Shown here: in pieces, positions 49,162 to 57,920 of the stretch
Position numbering within the stretch: position 1 is the stretch's first letter
Layout: each line of letters opens with the position of its first letter
Assembly (NCBI RefSeq): GCF_009740285.1
Contig: NZ_CP046566.1
Span: 1,356,501-1,420,500 of the forward strand
Direction: 5' to 3'
Source of the DNA: Phnomibacter ginsenosidimutans
GTDB lineage: Bacteria; Bacteroidota; Bacteroidia; Chitinophagales; Chitinophagaceae
DNA: 64,000 bases
Notes under the pieces: model-generated
Told to the model about the DNA's origin: nothing
The model's input: only the letters and a program-made list of their open reading frames with translations
Database searches by the model: none
Position numbers and translations under genes: made by a program

Positions 49162-50608
49162 ATGCCACACGAAGCCATTTCGGTATTTGATATGTTTAAA
49201 ATAGGCGTAGGCCCCAGCAGCAGCCACACCCTTGGCCCTTGGCGGGCTGCACAGCGGGTGGTGCAGGGGCTGATGCAGCGCAACCAGCTTGCATTGCTGA
49301 CGAAGCTGCAAGTGTTGCTCTACGGCTCACTGGCCAAAACCGGAAAGGGCCATGGTACCGATGTGGCTATTTTGCTGGGCCTGTGCAACGAAGACCCCGA
49401 AACCATTGATGTCAACAGCATTAATCCGAAGGTGGAGCAGATCAAACAGTCGGGGAAATTAGTGCTGGCCGGCCAACAGGAAATTGATTTTGTGTATGCC
49501 GATGATTTACTTTTTCTGGCCAACGAATTTTTATCTTTTCATCCCAACGCCGTTACGTTTTTATACAGCCTGAGTACAGGTGAACAATACAGCGAAACCT
49601 GGTACAGCATTGGTGGCGGTTTTGTAGTGCAGGAAGGCGAAGCGGCCGGCACAACTGCAACAAACGTAACACTACCATTTCCCATCAATACAGCTGAGGA
49701 ACTGCGCCATTGGTGCATGAAAACCGGTATGCCCGTATGGGAAGTAGTGCAGGAAAATGAAAGCACCTGGCGCAGTGAAGCAGATACCCGTACCGGCGTG
49801 TTGCGCATTTGGCACACCATGCGGGATTGTGTGTACCGGGGCTGCCATACCGCAAGTTATTTGCCCGGTGGCTTGCAGGTAAAACGCCGTGCGGCCGACC
49901 TCAACAAAAAACTGTTGGCGCAGCAACCCTATACCGATTTTGACAGCTTGGTTGCAAGCCATTCGTGCCGGCGGTAGTCATTTTAAATACACGCTGGATT
50001 GGGTGAGTTGTTTTGCCCTGGCGGTAAATGAAGAAAACGCTGCTTTTGGCAGGGTAGTAACAGCACCTACCAATGGTGCTGCAGGTGTAATACCCGCAGT
50101 ACTGATGTATTACATTGCTTTTTGCAATGAGCAGGAAAGCAGTGCCGCTTTAGAAGAAAAGATTTACCGCTTCTTGCTCACGGCCTCCGAAATTGGCAGC
50201 ATCTTCAAAAAAGGCGCTACTATTTCAGCCGCCATGGGTGGCTGCCAGGCAGAGATTGGCGTAAGCAGTGCCATGGCTGCTGCTGCACTGACAGAAGCGT
50301 TGGGCGGCTCGCAAAAACAAACACTGATGGCTGCCGAAATAGCCATGGAACATCACCTTGGCCTTACTTGTGATCCCATTGGCGGTCTGGTGCAAGTGCC
50401 ATGCATTGAACGTAATACCATGGGCGCCATCAAGGCCATCACCGCTTGTCAGTTGGCGCTGCAAAGCACTCCGGATTTTGGTATTGTTAGCTTGGATAAA
50501 GTAATCAAAACCATGTGGGAAACGGCTTTGGACATGAACAGCAAATACAAGGAAACTGCCGATGGCGGACTGGCGGTGCATATTCCTATCAGCCTTGCAG
50601 ATTGCTAG
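49162..50608 (+). CDS. sdaA: L-serine ammonia-lyase, iron-sulfur type (one frameshift)
   Basis: Deaminates L-serine to pyruvate using a [4Fe-4S] cluster. About 481 residues once repaired, the single-chain form with beta and alpha domains fused. The N-terminal domain has [21 protein letters not shown] and the C-terminal domain has the cluster cysteines ([34 protein letters not shown]) and [13 protein letters not shown]. The frame breaks at 49948-49949, where removing one T joins TDFDS to WLQAIRAGG. The stop overlaps the convergent gene at 50605 by four bases. Confidence 0.94.
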
Positions 50609-51672
50609 TGCGGAAAATCTTTGATGAGGCGCCGTTGTTCTGCATTGCAGTTGCTGGCAAAAATGGCTGCCATTGTTTTTTCTTGTTTGAGCTGCGCAAA
50701 AAAATCATCGAGGTATTGGCTGGTCATTTTTTTGAAAGCTGCATCAACCGATTTGCTTTCTGCAAACACCGCCCGAATGTTTTTTTCCTGTTGTAAAAAA
50801 CGTTGTACCACTTGTACAAACACCGGCCACTCCGGATGGCAAATGCCGCGGTACAACCGTTCATGAACAGTTTGTATGGGCAGTTCTTGTGGTGGCGAAG
50901 CGTATGGCGCATCAACCAATCCACATTGATCGAAATCGAATGGCACCACATAGGGTCGTTGCGCTGGCTTTCCAACCAGTGTTATGTTGTGTTCATACTC
51001 CACCGACCAATCAGTATTGCCAATCATGTACTGAAACAACACCATACTGAAATAGCTGTCTGCTGCCACGTTGATGGGCGTCAGTTTTGCTTCTTCAACC
51101 GGCATCAATGAAAAGCGTTTGGCCAATGCTTCATCATCTTCTATCAGAATGCCGGTGAGTGGTGCGTTGAGTTTGGCCGGAATGTCTTTGTCTGTCAGCA
51201 GTACGGTTACCAACCTTGTTTGAAAAGCAATGGGTGCTACCAAAGCATAGGCTTTGTACACCAACTCTTCACGGGCTACATAGTTGCCCTGCTTGCAAGG
51301 CAGTACGAGTTTGAGTTTGTTTTGTTTGTAAAACAAGCTGTTTTTATCCAACGCATCTTTGGGCAGGTTCAAGAGCAACGGAGGAAGCATACAATTGTTG
51401 GCATCCTTTCGGAATTTGCCCCTCGTTTTTGCTTTAATAACAATCGTGTCGTTGTTGTACATCAACCGGGTTTCGTGGTAGCTGGAGCTGTCGCCGCGGT
51501 CTTTTAGCAATGCTTTGATATTGCCGCTGAGTTGTATGCTGATGCTACTGTCTGATGCAAACAAAGCGGTTGTTTTCTTGGCCACAGGTTGAGCAGGCAG
51601 CATGCCTGTCATCATCATAAAAAGAGCAGCAATGCCCGTACGTTGTATGCCCGCCATCAAAACCCTGCGCAT
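50605..51672 (-). CDS. Exported protein, CotH-like in places
   Basis: A 355-residue exported protein (signal region [15 protein letters not shown]). The mid part has a beta domain ([18 protein letters not shown]). The C-terminal half has [18 protein letters not shown] and [16 protein letters not shown], whose D-W, H-N and DFD spacing resembles the CotH spore-coat kinase fold. I consider this a weak similarity, and kinase activity is not shown. No operon partner is obvious: the S10 peptidase lies on the same strand 64 bases upstream. Confidence 0.6.
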   Translation of the reverse strand: MRRVLMAGIQRTGIAALFMMMTGMLPAQPVAKKTTALFASDSSISIQLSGNIKALLKDRGDSSSYHETRLMYNNDTIVIKAKTRGKFRKDANNCMLPPLLLNLPKDALDKNSLFYKQNKLKLVLPCKQGNYVAREELVYKAYALVAPIAFQTRLVTVLLTDKDIPAKLNAPLTGILIEDDEALAKRFSLMPVEEAKLTPINVAADSYFSMVLFQYMIGNTDWSVEYEHNITLVGKPAQRPYVVPFDFDQCGLVDAPYASPPQELPIQTVHERLYRGICHPEWPVFVQVVQRFLQQEKNIRAVFAESKSVDAAFKKMTSQYLDDFFAQLKQEKTMAAIFASNCNAEQRRLIKDFPH

Positions 51673-51735
51673 AAAAATGGCTGCTTTTCTGTTGGTGAAA
51701 AGCAGCCATGCAAAGGTATTTGTTTTAGGCTTGAA

Positions 51736-53241
51736 TTACTGTCCGGGGTTCCAGTCGAAAAAAGCATCCATGTCTTTTTTAAACTGAACCAGCGAAGGTT
51801 TGTGGATGTAATACATGTGACCGCTTTCGTACCAATGGGTGCGTACACGGCTGCGTTGCTCTGGCCGCAGCTGCATGTGTTCCAAATCGTACTGTGCTGT
51901 AAAATAGGGAGTAGCAAAATCATAAAAACCACCACCCAGGTATACTTTCAGCGAAGGGTTTTTCGCCATGGCATCCCGTAGGCTTTCGGCCACATTCAAA
52001 AACTGGTTTTGCACGTTGTTGTAATTCCAGGGCCGCACATTGCCAAAGATGTTGTAATCCTCTTCGGTGGTAAACTTCAGTTCCCGCTGAAAGTAATCGT
52101 TCATGGTGGCAGTAAATGGCCCGTCGATGTTGGCAAACGAGGGGTCGAATGATACACTCTCTCCGGCATCTTCCAAATCACGACCCACAAAACGGCCATC
52201 CAAACGGCCAATGGTCAGGCCATCGGTTCGGCGCAGTTGTTTGTAAAAACGATCTTCGGTTACCCGCAGGTTCGATTGCAAACAATACTCTTTACTCAGG
52301 CCGGTGAAGTAGGCCATCTTCTCTGCCACTTTTTCTTTTTCGGCCTGCGATAGCCAACCGCCTTTCAGCAAAGCTGTAGCATATTCACCCATGGCAAAGG
52401 CTTCACTTTCCCGCAAGGTTTTTTGCAAATCGGCTTGCAGCGCAGGCGATAATTTTTTGTGGTACCAGGCAGCCGCGGTGAATGTGGGAATGTACAGGAC
52501 ACGGGGTAAATCGTGACCCACATAATAATCATTGCTGCCAAAATTGAGTACTGCAGAAATGAGGATAACACCATTGATGTAGATGCGATAGCGGTCTTGT
52601 AAATATTTTGACAAGCCTGCTGCACGGGTGGTGCCGTAGCTTTCGCCAGCCAGGTATTTGGCGCTGGCCCAGCGTTGTTTTTTATTGAGGAAGGTTTGCA
52701 CAAATGCGCCTACGCTACTAATGTCTTCTACATAGCCATGGAACTGTCCGGCTTTTTCGCCGGGGGCGGGTCTGCTGTAGCCGGTACTAATGGGGTCGAG
52801 AAAAACGAGGTCTGTTTTATCGAGCCAGCCATATTCGTTGTCTACAATTTTATAGGGTGGCGTGGTGGCTTTGCCTTCATCATCGAGCAGCACACGGCGG
52901 GGTGCGATGCCACCCATGTGCAGCCACACCGATGATGAACCCGGACCACCATTGAAACAAAACGTAATGGGCCGCTTGTCGGGTGTTTCACCATCTTTAA
53001 GATAGTAGGTGTAAAACATTTTGGCAATCACTTTGCCGGTATCGTTGCGCAAGTGCATGTAGCCACATTGCACGGTGTAGTTGAGCTTGCTGCCATTAAC
53101 CGTAATGCTCTGTTTGGTAACCGATTCGGTACCCGGTACCACCGACCAGGTTTTTTCTTTTTCGGCAGGCTCATTTTTCGGCTGGGCATTTGCACTGCCC
53201 ATTGCCAATAGCAAGGCTGTTGCCAGTATCCAATGTTGCAT
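51736..53241 (-). CDS. S10-family serine carboxypeptidase
   Basis: A 501-residue exported peptidase (signal peptide ILATALLLAMGSANAQ). The oxyanion region is ITFCFNGGPGSSSVWLHMGG, the nucleophile Ser is in LAGESYGTTRAAG, the Asp in LGGGFYDFATPYF and the His in WYESGHMYYIH, in the order expected for S10. It should remove C-terminal residues from peptides in the periplasm. Bacterial S10 proteins of this length are common in Bacteroidota. The gene starts 42 bases from the stop of the 53284 gene on the same strand. Confidence 0.92.
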   Translation of the reverse strand: MQHWILATALLLAMGSANAQPKNEPAEKEKTWSVVPGTESVTKQSITVNGSKLNYTVQCGYMHLRNDTGKVIAKMFYTYYLKDGETPDKRPITFCFNGGPGSSSVWLHMGGIAPRRVLLDDEGKATTPPYKIVDNEYGWLDKTDLVFLDPISTGYSRPAPGEKAGQFHGYVEDISSVGAFVQTFLNKKQRWASAKYLAGESYGTTRAAGLSKYLQDRYRIYINGVILISAVLNFGSNDYYVGHDLPRVLYIPTFTAAAWYHKKLSPALQADLQKTLRESEAFAMGEYATALLKGGWLSQAEKEKVAEKMAYFTGLSKEYCLQSNLRVTEDRFYKQLRRTDGLTIGRLDGRFVGRDLEDAGESVSFDPSFANIDGPFTATMNDYFQRELKFTTEEDYNIFGNVRPWNYNNVQNQFLNVAESLRDAMAKNPSLKVYLGGGFYDFATPYFTAQYDLEHMQLRPEQRSRVRTHWYESGHMYYIHKPSLVQFKKDMDAFFDWNPGQ

Positions 53242-53283
53242 AACTCCGTTTTAGTGATGGATGAAAATAGTCGTTCCTCAACG

Positions 53284-53742
53284 TTACTTTTTTTGAATAA
53301 TGGCATACGCCTCATCTGCAGCTACGCCAATTTGATCGAGGCCTTCGGTGAGCTCCTGCGCATCCAATGTGCGGCTGCTGAAATCGACCCGCACCATCAG
53401 GGTCTCATCTTCATCATCCAGTCCTACTTTGATGCGGTCCAGATCAAGCGCCAGCTTCATCAGCTGTTTCATTTGCTGCACAGAAATGGTAGCACCCGCT
53501 TTTTCCTGAACAATACTAAAAAGAACAACCATGCCTTCCGATTCGGTGGCAATGAGGTAAATTTCTTTGTTGTGTTTGCCTTCTACTTTGGTAACGTAGA
53601 TATCGCCATCTGTTTTGGTAAACTCATATCCGGTTTTACCAATGAGGCTACTGAGTTTTCCAGGTTTGGCCGTTTCAGTTTTTGTTTGTGCCTGCATACT
53701 GGCGGGCAATAACAGTAGGAGGATGTAGAAGATGTATTTCAT
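53284..53742 (-). CDS. Small exported protein, YbjN-like
   Basis: A 152-residue product with a signal peptide (YIFYILLLLLPASMQAQ). The mature domain (LSSLIGKTGYEFTKTDGDIYVTK; ALDLDRIKVGLDDEDETLMVRVD; ELTEGLDQIGVAADEAYAIIQK) resembles the YbjN/type III secretion chaperone-like fold by pattern, but I am not certain. The CAACNNNN period-8 array lies 17 bases upstream of the ATG in its leader. It probably forms a transcription unit with the downstream S10 peptidase. Confidence 0.65.
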   Translation of the reverse strand: MKYIFYILLLLLPASMQAQTKTETAKPGKLSSLIGKTGYEFTKTDGDIYVTKVEGKHNKEIYLIATESEGMVVLFSIVQEKAGATISVQQMKQLMKLALDLDRIKVGLDDEDETLMVRVDFSSRTLDAQELTEGLDQIGVAADEAYAIIQKK

Positions 53743-53758
53743 GGTTGTTTAGATTTTA

Positions 53759-53811
53759 AGTTGGTAGGTTGAAAAGTTGGAATGTTGGTAGGTTGGAAAG
53801 TTGGTAGGTTC
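53759..53811 (-). repeat. Period-8 CAACNNNN array in a leader
   Basis: Reading the minus strand there are about seven 8-bp units (CAACCTAC, CAACTTTC, CAACCTAC, CAACATTC, CAACTTTT, CAACCTAC, CAACTTAA). They end 17 bases before the ATG at 53742. The units match those at 18103-18138. Confidence 0.75.
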
Positions 53812-53835
53812 AATGTATGTAAATCAGATATCAGA

Positions 53836-53870
53836 CATCTAACATCCAACATCTAGCATCTAACATCTCT
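53836..53870. repeat. Period-7 CATCNNN array
   Basis: CATCTAA, CATCCAA, CATCTAG, CATCTAA and CATCTCT lie directly next to the stop of the gamma-glutamyltransferase gene (53872). This mirrors the period-7 array after the DUF4442 gene at 18615. Confidence 0.7.
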
Positions 53871-53871
53871 T

Positions 53872-55779
53872 TTACCATCCAATACCATAATCTTCCCCGT
53901 GGTTGCTGCTGCCACCCCAAAAGCTGTTGTGCTTCCAGTCGAAGAAAATAGCATTGATGGGGCCGCTGCTGCGTTCGGTAAAGCTGAGCTTGTAACCCAT
54001 AGCCTGCAAGGCTTTGCGTACTGCTTCGGGGGTACGGTTTTGCAAAATGATATCACCGGCACGTGGGGCACGGTCTTTCATTTTGGTGCCACCCAGGCTC
54101 AACCATAACTGATTTGTATTGACGTTGGCTGCTTCGCTGGCTTGCTGTACGTTCATGCCAAACTCCACTACGTTCAAAAAGAACTGCAACAGGTTTTGAT
54201 CTTGTGTATCGCCACCCTGCACGGCAAAGCTCAGGAAGGGCTTGCCATCCTTCATAGCCAATGATGGTGTGAGTGTAACTCTTGGGCGTTTGCCGGGTGC
54301 TACTACGTTGAAGGGATTCAACGCACTATCGAGTACAAAGCTTTGCATGCGCTGGCTCATGCCAATGCCCGTGTTGCCGGCAATGCAGGCAGGCACCCAA
54401 CCACCGCTCGGCGTAATGCTTACTACCCAACCATCTTTGTCGGCAGCTTCTACACTGGTGGTGCCACGCAGCAGGCGATCCATGTACATTTCATCTTGTG
54501 CAGAGTGCTGATAGGCCAGCTGGCGTACATCATGCGAAGGGATGGCACCGCCACCGCTGGCCGTGGTATCGGCCAGTTGTGCCCAATGCTGTAGCAGTTG
54601 GCTGTAGGGGTTGGTTTTGCCTTCGAAAGGATAGGGGTCGCCGGGCAGTGCAGGCGACAAATTTTTTGTGGGGTCGATGAGTGTAGCCCGCTGTTTGGCG
54701 TATTCCTTGCTTAGCAAACCTTGCATGGGTTGCTGTTTGTTGAAGTAGGGATCGCCGTAGTAAAAGTCGCGGTCGGCAAAGCTGAGGTGCATGGCCTGCG
54801 ACACCGTATGAATGTATTGTGCACTTTTGTAACCCATGCTTTTCAGGTCGAAGTTTTCGAGGATGTTCAACGCTTGCAACATGCTGGGGCCTTGTGTCCA
54901 CTGCTGCAGTTTGTATACATCAATGCCTTTGTACGACACTTTCACCGGTTCTTCTTCAATGGGTTTCCAATTGGCGAGGTCTTGCATGGTAATCAGTCCG
55001 CCCTGCTCCTGACAGCCCCGCACAAATTCCTTAGCGATATCGCCTTTGTAAAAGCGGTCGTACGCCGCCATGATGGCTTGCTTTCGGGTTTTGCCCGCTT
55101 TCAGTGCGGCCTGTTCTGCTTCCACCATTTTGGTAAGGGTGTTGAGCAGGTTTTGCTGGGTAAATATTTCGCCGGCTTCGGGGGCTTCGCGTTTTTCGCC
55201 GAGGTGTGGCAAAAACACGGCCTTGCTGTAGGGCCATTGTTTGATGCGGTCTTTTTGCCGCTCAATGCTGTTGGCCGTTTGTGCTTCTATGGGGTAACCC
55301 GCAGCCAGTTGCATGGCAGGTGCCAGCACTTCTTTCAGGCTTTTGGTGCCATAGTTGGCCAGCAGGTGGCAAATGCTGCCGGGGGTGCCGGGCGTTACCG
55401 CAGCCAGCGGCCCATACTCCGGCGGAAAAGCATAGCCCTTGCTTTTGAAAAATGCGGGAGTGGCGCCGGTAGGAGCTACGCCCAGGCCGTTGAGGGCAAT
55501 TACTTTTTTGGTGTTGGGATTGTAGAGCAGCACTTGTGTTTCGCCGCCCCAGTGCAGCACATCCCACATGGTGCAGGTGGCGGCCAGCATGGCACAGGCG
55601 GCATCTACCGCATTGCCCCCTTGCTGAAACAGCATGCTGCCAGCGGTTGCCGCCAAAGGTTTACCCGTAATGGCCATCCAGTTTTTGCCATGCAATACAG
55701 GTTTTTGGGTGGGTTGCGCCAGCAGGGGCAGCGACAGTACCAGCCCCGCCACCAGGCTCATCCATTTTCTCATACACAT
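53872..55779 (-). CDS. Gamma-glutamyltransferase family protein
   Basis: A 635-residue exported Ntn-hydrolase that processes itself into two subunits and acts on gamma-glutamyl compounds such as glutathione. A signal peptide (MSLVAGLVLSLPLLAQ) precedes GSMLFQQGGNAVDAACAM and VTPGTPGSICHLL. The processing Thr is in RLLRGTTSVEAADKDGWVVS. GWVPACIAGNTGIGMSQRMQ, GKRPRVTLTPSLAMKDGKPFLSFAVQGGDTQDQ and a C-terminal RAYT-independent tail (SSNHGEDYGIGW) follow. The start could be either ATG at 55779 or 55773. It is slightly longer than typical GGT. Confidence 0.9.
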   Translation of the reverse strand: MCMRKWMSLVAGLVLSLPLLAQPTQKPVLHGKNWMAITGKPLAATAGSMLFQQGGNAVDAACAMLAATCTMWDVLHWGGETQVLLYNPNTKKVIALNGLGVAPTGATPAFFKSKGYAFPPEYGPLAAVTPGTPGSICHLLANYGTKSLKEVLAPAMQLAAGYPIEAQTANSIERQKDRIKQWPYSKAVFLPHLGEKREAPEAGEIFTQQNLLNTLTKMVEAEQAALKAGKTRKQAIMAAYDRFYKGDIAKEFVRGCQEQGGLITMQDLANWKPIEEEPVKVSYKGIDVYKLQQWTQGPSMLQALNILENFDLKSMGYKSAQYIHTVSQAMHLSFADRDFYYGDPYFNKQQPMQGLLSKEYAKQRATLIDPTKNLSPALPGDPYPFEGKTNPYSQLLQHWAQLADTTASGGGAIPSHDVRQLAYQHSAQDEMYMDRLLRGTTSVEAADKDGWVVSITPSGGWVPACIAGNTGIGMSQRMQSFVLDSALNPFNVVAPGKRPRVTLTPSLAMKDGKPFLSFAVQGGDTQDQNLLQFFLNVVEFGMNVQQASEAANVNTNQLWLSLGGTKMKDRAPRAGDIILQNRTPEAVRKALQAMGYKLSFTERSSGPINAIFFDWKHNSFWGGSSNHGEDYGIGW

Positions 55780-55846
55780 ACAAATTCGTTTTTGGAAAGA
55801 TACGTGTTGTAAGACGACAGGAAAGGCTTGGCCAGTTGGGTGAATG

Positions 55847-55909
55847 CCTTTGTTGGTCGCTGACCAACAAAGGGGTGGGGCAATGGATGATGTTGGTCAG
55901 CGACCAACA
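55847..55909. repeat. Inverted pair of GTTGGTC REP palindromes, left of RAYT
   Basis: The first palindrome, CCTTTGTTGGTC-GCT-GACCAACAAAGG (55847-55873), is perfect with a three-base loop. The second, TGTTGGTC-AGC-GACCAACA (55891-55909), is in the opposite orientation and is followed by AAAGGCGG. Together they resemble a BIME-type inverted REP pair. Confidence 0.8.
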
Positions 55910-55972
55910 AAGGCGGCGGAGGCGGTACAAACGATGATGCAGGTCTGACGACTAACATCGGCAGGAAATGTG

Positions 55973-56016
55973 CCTTTGTTGGTCGCTGGCCCTTGTTGGT
56001 CGCTGACCAACAAGGG
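55973..56016 (+). repeat. REP half-site plus perfect REP palindrome next to RAYT
   Basis: A partial copy (CCTTTGTTGGTCGCTG) is followed by the perfect palindrome CCCTTGTTGGTC-GCT-GACCAACAAGGG at 55990-56016. It lies 36 bases before the transposase start codon, in the GCT-loop orientation. Confidence 0.8.
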
Positions 56017-56051
56017 ATTTCCAAAAACGGATCTGTTTTTTAGTTTAGAGA

Positions 56052-56573
56052 ATGATTTTGTACGACCACCACCCACAGTTTATCACCATCACCAATCTGA
56101 ACTGGTTGCCCGTGTTGCAAAACGATCACCACAAAGAAATTGTATTAGAAGCCATTGCACGAAGAGTGGCTTTACAACAGGTAACAGTATATGGATTTGT
56201 CATCATGCCCAACCATCTTCATATTATCTGGCAATTGCACGATGGCATCAATAGGGCCGACTTTCAACGAGATTTTTTAAAGTTTACTGTCAGAAGCATC
56301 TTGTATTTTATGCAGATGAATGATGACCCATTGTTGACATCACTACAAGTAAAAGCTGCTGACCGGCAATATCAGGTTTGGGAACGCAATTCATTGAGCA
56401 TTGACCTGTATAGTGAAGCGGTGTTTGTGCAGAAGTTGAATTACATACACAACAACCCGATACAGCCAAAATGGAACCTCGCCCAATGGCCGGCAGACTA
56501 CCCTTGGAGCAGTGCCGGATATTATGAAACGGGCTCGAGTCCGTTTTCGTTTGTCACCCATTATCGTTCTTGA
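56052..56573 (+). CDS. REP-associated tyrosine transposase (RAYT)
   Basis: A 173-residue Y1/HUH transposase of the IS200-like RAYT group. The HUH motif is MPNHLHIIW (His55, His57). The probable catalytic Tyr131 is in KLNYIHNNP, and WPADYPWSSAGYY follows, as in other RAYTs. The enzyme nicks and rejoins single-stranded REP hairpins. It is flanked by GTTGGTC palindromes on both sides: GCT-loop copies to the left and AGC-loop copies to the right, one only five bases after the stop. The gene is intact. RAYTs usually stay single-copy while spreading REPs, and the elements at 13.9 and 14.5 kb fit this. Confidence 0.9.
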   Translation: MILYDHHPQFITITNLNWLPVLQNDHHKEIVLEAIARRVALQQVTVYGFVIMPNHLHIIWQLHDGINRADFQRDFLKFTVRSILYFMQMNDDPLLTSLQVKAADRQYQVWERNSLSIDLYSEAVFVQKLNYIHNNPIQPKWNLAQWPADYPWSSAGYYETGSSPFSFVTHYRS

Positions 56574-56577
56574 AATC

Positions 56578-56602
56578 TCTTGTTGGTCAGCGACCAACAA
56601 GG
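56578..56602 (+). repeat. REP palindrome directly after RAYT
   Basis: CTCTTGTTGGTC-AGC-GACCAACAAGGG has one arm mismatch and AGC-loop orientation. A further half-site (TGTTGGTCGCT) lies at 56624-56634. Confidence 0.8.
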
Positions 56603-56708
56603 GCAATATGTTCACCCTCGCTGATGTTGGTCGCTTATTGCTGCCGGTATTGGACGCTGACCCACATCACGCCTGTTTATTTTGACTTGTCGTAAACCGA
56701 TGCAACTC

Positions 56709-56731
56709 TTTGTTGGTCAGCGACCAACAAA
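56709..56731 (+). repeat. REP palindrome, outer right copy
   Basis: TTTGTTGGTC-AGC-GACCAACAAA followed by GGCGGAGG, the same flank as the right ends of the elements at 14.05 and 14.66 kb. Confidence 0.8.
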
Positions 56732-56820
56732 GGCGGAGGAAAGGCTGTTAGCCGAGGGCCAATATTACTCCCGGTTTAATGTTGGTTTATCGTAACATGA
56801 TTCCAACGAAGGCAAAGTTG

Positions 56821-56866
56821 CGGATTACAAATCCGATGATACGGCTTCGGGATTGCAAATCCCGAA
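56821..56866. repeat. Two GGATT hairpins (second palindrome family)
   Basis: CGGATT-ACA-AATCCG (56821-56835) and TTCGGGATT-GCA-AATCCCGAA (56846-56866) lie just after the stop of the hydrolase gene at 56879 (minus strand), where an attC-like site would be expected. They may act as a terminator and may have replaced the site. Confidence 0.65.
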
Positions 56867-56878
56867 AAGCGGGGGGCG

Positions 56879-57685
56879 TCACTTAAGAAGTGTTTGTATT
56901 GCAGCAATGTACTCTGTGTTGTCGGTCATGCTGTTGTGTCCTTGTCCTTTTAAGGTGATTAATGTGTCACCTGTTTTCATTTCCGATTTCAATTTTAGAG
57001 AGGAACCGTAATAAATCACTTCGTCTTGGTCACCGTGAAAAATTGCAACAGGCATTTCACAGGTTTTCAAATACTCATTAGTCTTAAACTTGTATTTTAA
57101 AAGGAAGGTTGGAATAATTGGATAAGTGTGTCGCATCATGTCTGTCAAGCTGTAATAAGGAGCTTGTAAAATGAGTAGCCTTGGGTGATTAGTAGCTGCA
57201 AGATGTGCAGCCGGCCCAGTACCTATGGAATAGCCCAAAACAACAATGCTGTCTTCGTGAAATCGCTGTTTCATTTTGTCGTAAGCAATTTGAATGTCAT
57301 CAAACAACTGTGTCTTATTTTTTATGTCACCTTCACTCTTGCCGTATCCTGGGTAATCAAAAATAAATACGTTGTAATGTAAGTCGGTGTAACGTTTTGC
57401 CACATCGCCCCAACTATCTAAAGAACCAGCATTACCATGCAAGTAAAATACCAACCTTTTTGAACTGTCTGCCTTGAACAACAAGCCATTTAATAAACTT
57501 CCACCTTTTGTTTTGATGTTTATCTCGTCAAACGGTTGAGTGAATGAGAACTTGTGATTTTTGTCCAGCTTGTCAGGAAAGAAGAGTAGCTTCTCTTGAA
57601 AAAAATAAAGTCCTACACAAATTAGGACATAAAAAATGAGCAACAGTTTCAGCGTCCGGAAAATTACTTTTTTAGTAGAGAGCAT
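56879..57685 (-). CDS. Alpha/beta hydrolase with N-terminal membrane anchor
   Basis: A 268-residue serine hydrolase. An N-terminal membrane segment (LKLLLIFYVLICVGLYFF) is followed by an alpha/beta fold with LVFYLHGNAGSLDSWGD (oxyanion), DYPGYGKSEGD, the nucleophile elbow VVLGYSIGTGPAAH, an Asp in IFHGDQDEVIYYG and a His in KGQGHNSM. It resembles BEM46/YfhR-type hydrolases; substrate unknown. Its 5' boundary is attC-like site B. Its own downstream site appears lost to palindromes. It is more A+T-rich than the core genes. Confidence 0.8.
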   Translation of the reverse strand: MLSTKKVIFRTLKLLLIFYVLICVGLYFFQEKLLFFPDKLDKNHKFSFTQPFDEINIKTKGGSLLNGLLFKADSSKRLVFYLHGNAGSLDSWGDVAKRYTDLHYNVFIFDYPGYGKSEGDIKNKTQLFDDIQIAYDKMKQRFHEDSIVVLGYSIGTGPAAHLAATNHPRLLILQAPYYSLTDMMRHTYPIIPTFLLKYKFKTNEYLKTCEMPVAIFHGDQDEVIYYGSSLKLKSEMKTGDTLITLKGQGHNSMTDNTEYIAAIQTLLK

Positions 57686-57703
57686 GGTCTATTTAAAATG
57701 ACA

Positions 57704-57899
57704 GCCAACGTTCGAGTATTTGCGAAGGCAGGGAATTCATTGATTGTCTAGCCCGGTACAAATGCCCATTTGAAAATATGTTGTTGAAGTTATGTACTAA
57801 AGCTGAACATTGAATGTCGAGCCCGAACCGCTGCTGATGCTTGCATATAGTTGATGTTACAATTTCCAGCCCTGCTTTTGCAAATACTTTTGTTGGTAG
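57704..57899 (-). other. attC-like recombination site B
   Basis: The ~196-bp site has plus-strand left arm GCCAAC-GTTCGA-GTATTTGC-GAAG-GCAGGG. The right arm (reverse-complemented) is ACCAAC-AAAA-GTATTTGC-AAAA-GCAGGG. Boxes pair while spacers do not. The right outer core with its flank, GGCTACCAAC, equals the core that begins the same gene's 5' boundary in site C, as expected for one cassette. Confidence 0.7.
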
Positions 57900-57920
57900 C
57901 CGTTATTCTTCGTCAAAAGT

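Noticed and set aside
54721-55812. 363-codon plus-strand reading frame opposite the gamma-glutamyltransferase
   Set aside because: Antisense to a complete enzyme with all catalytic motifs; no independent evidence of expression.
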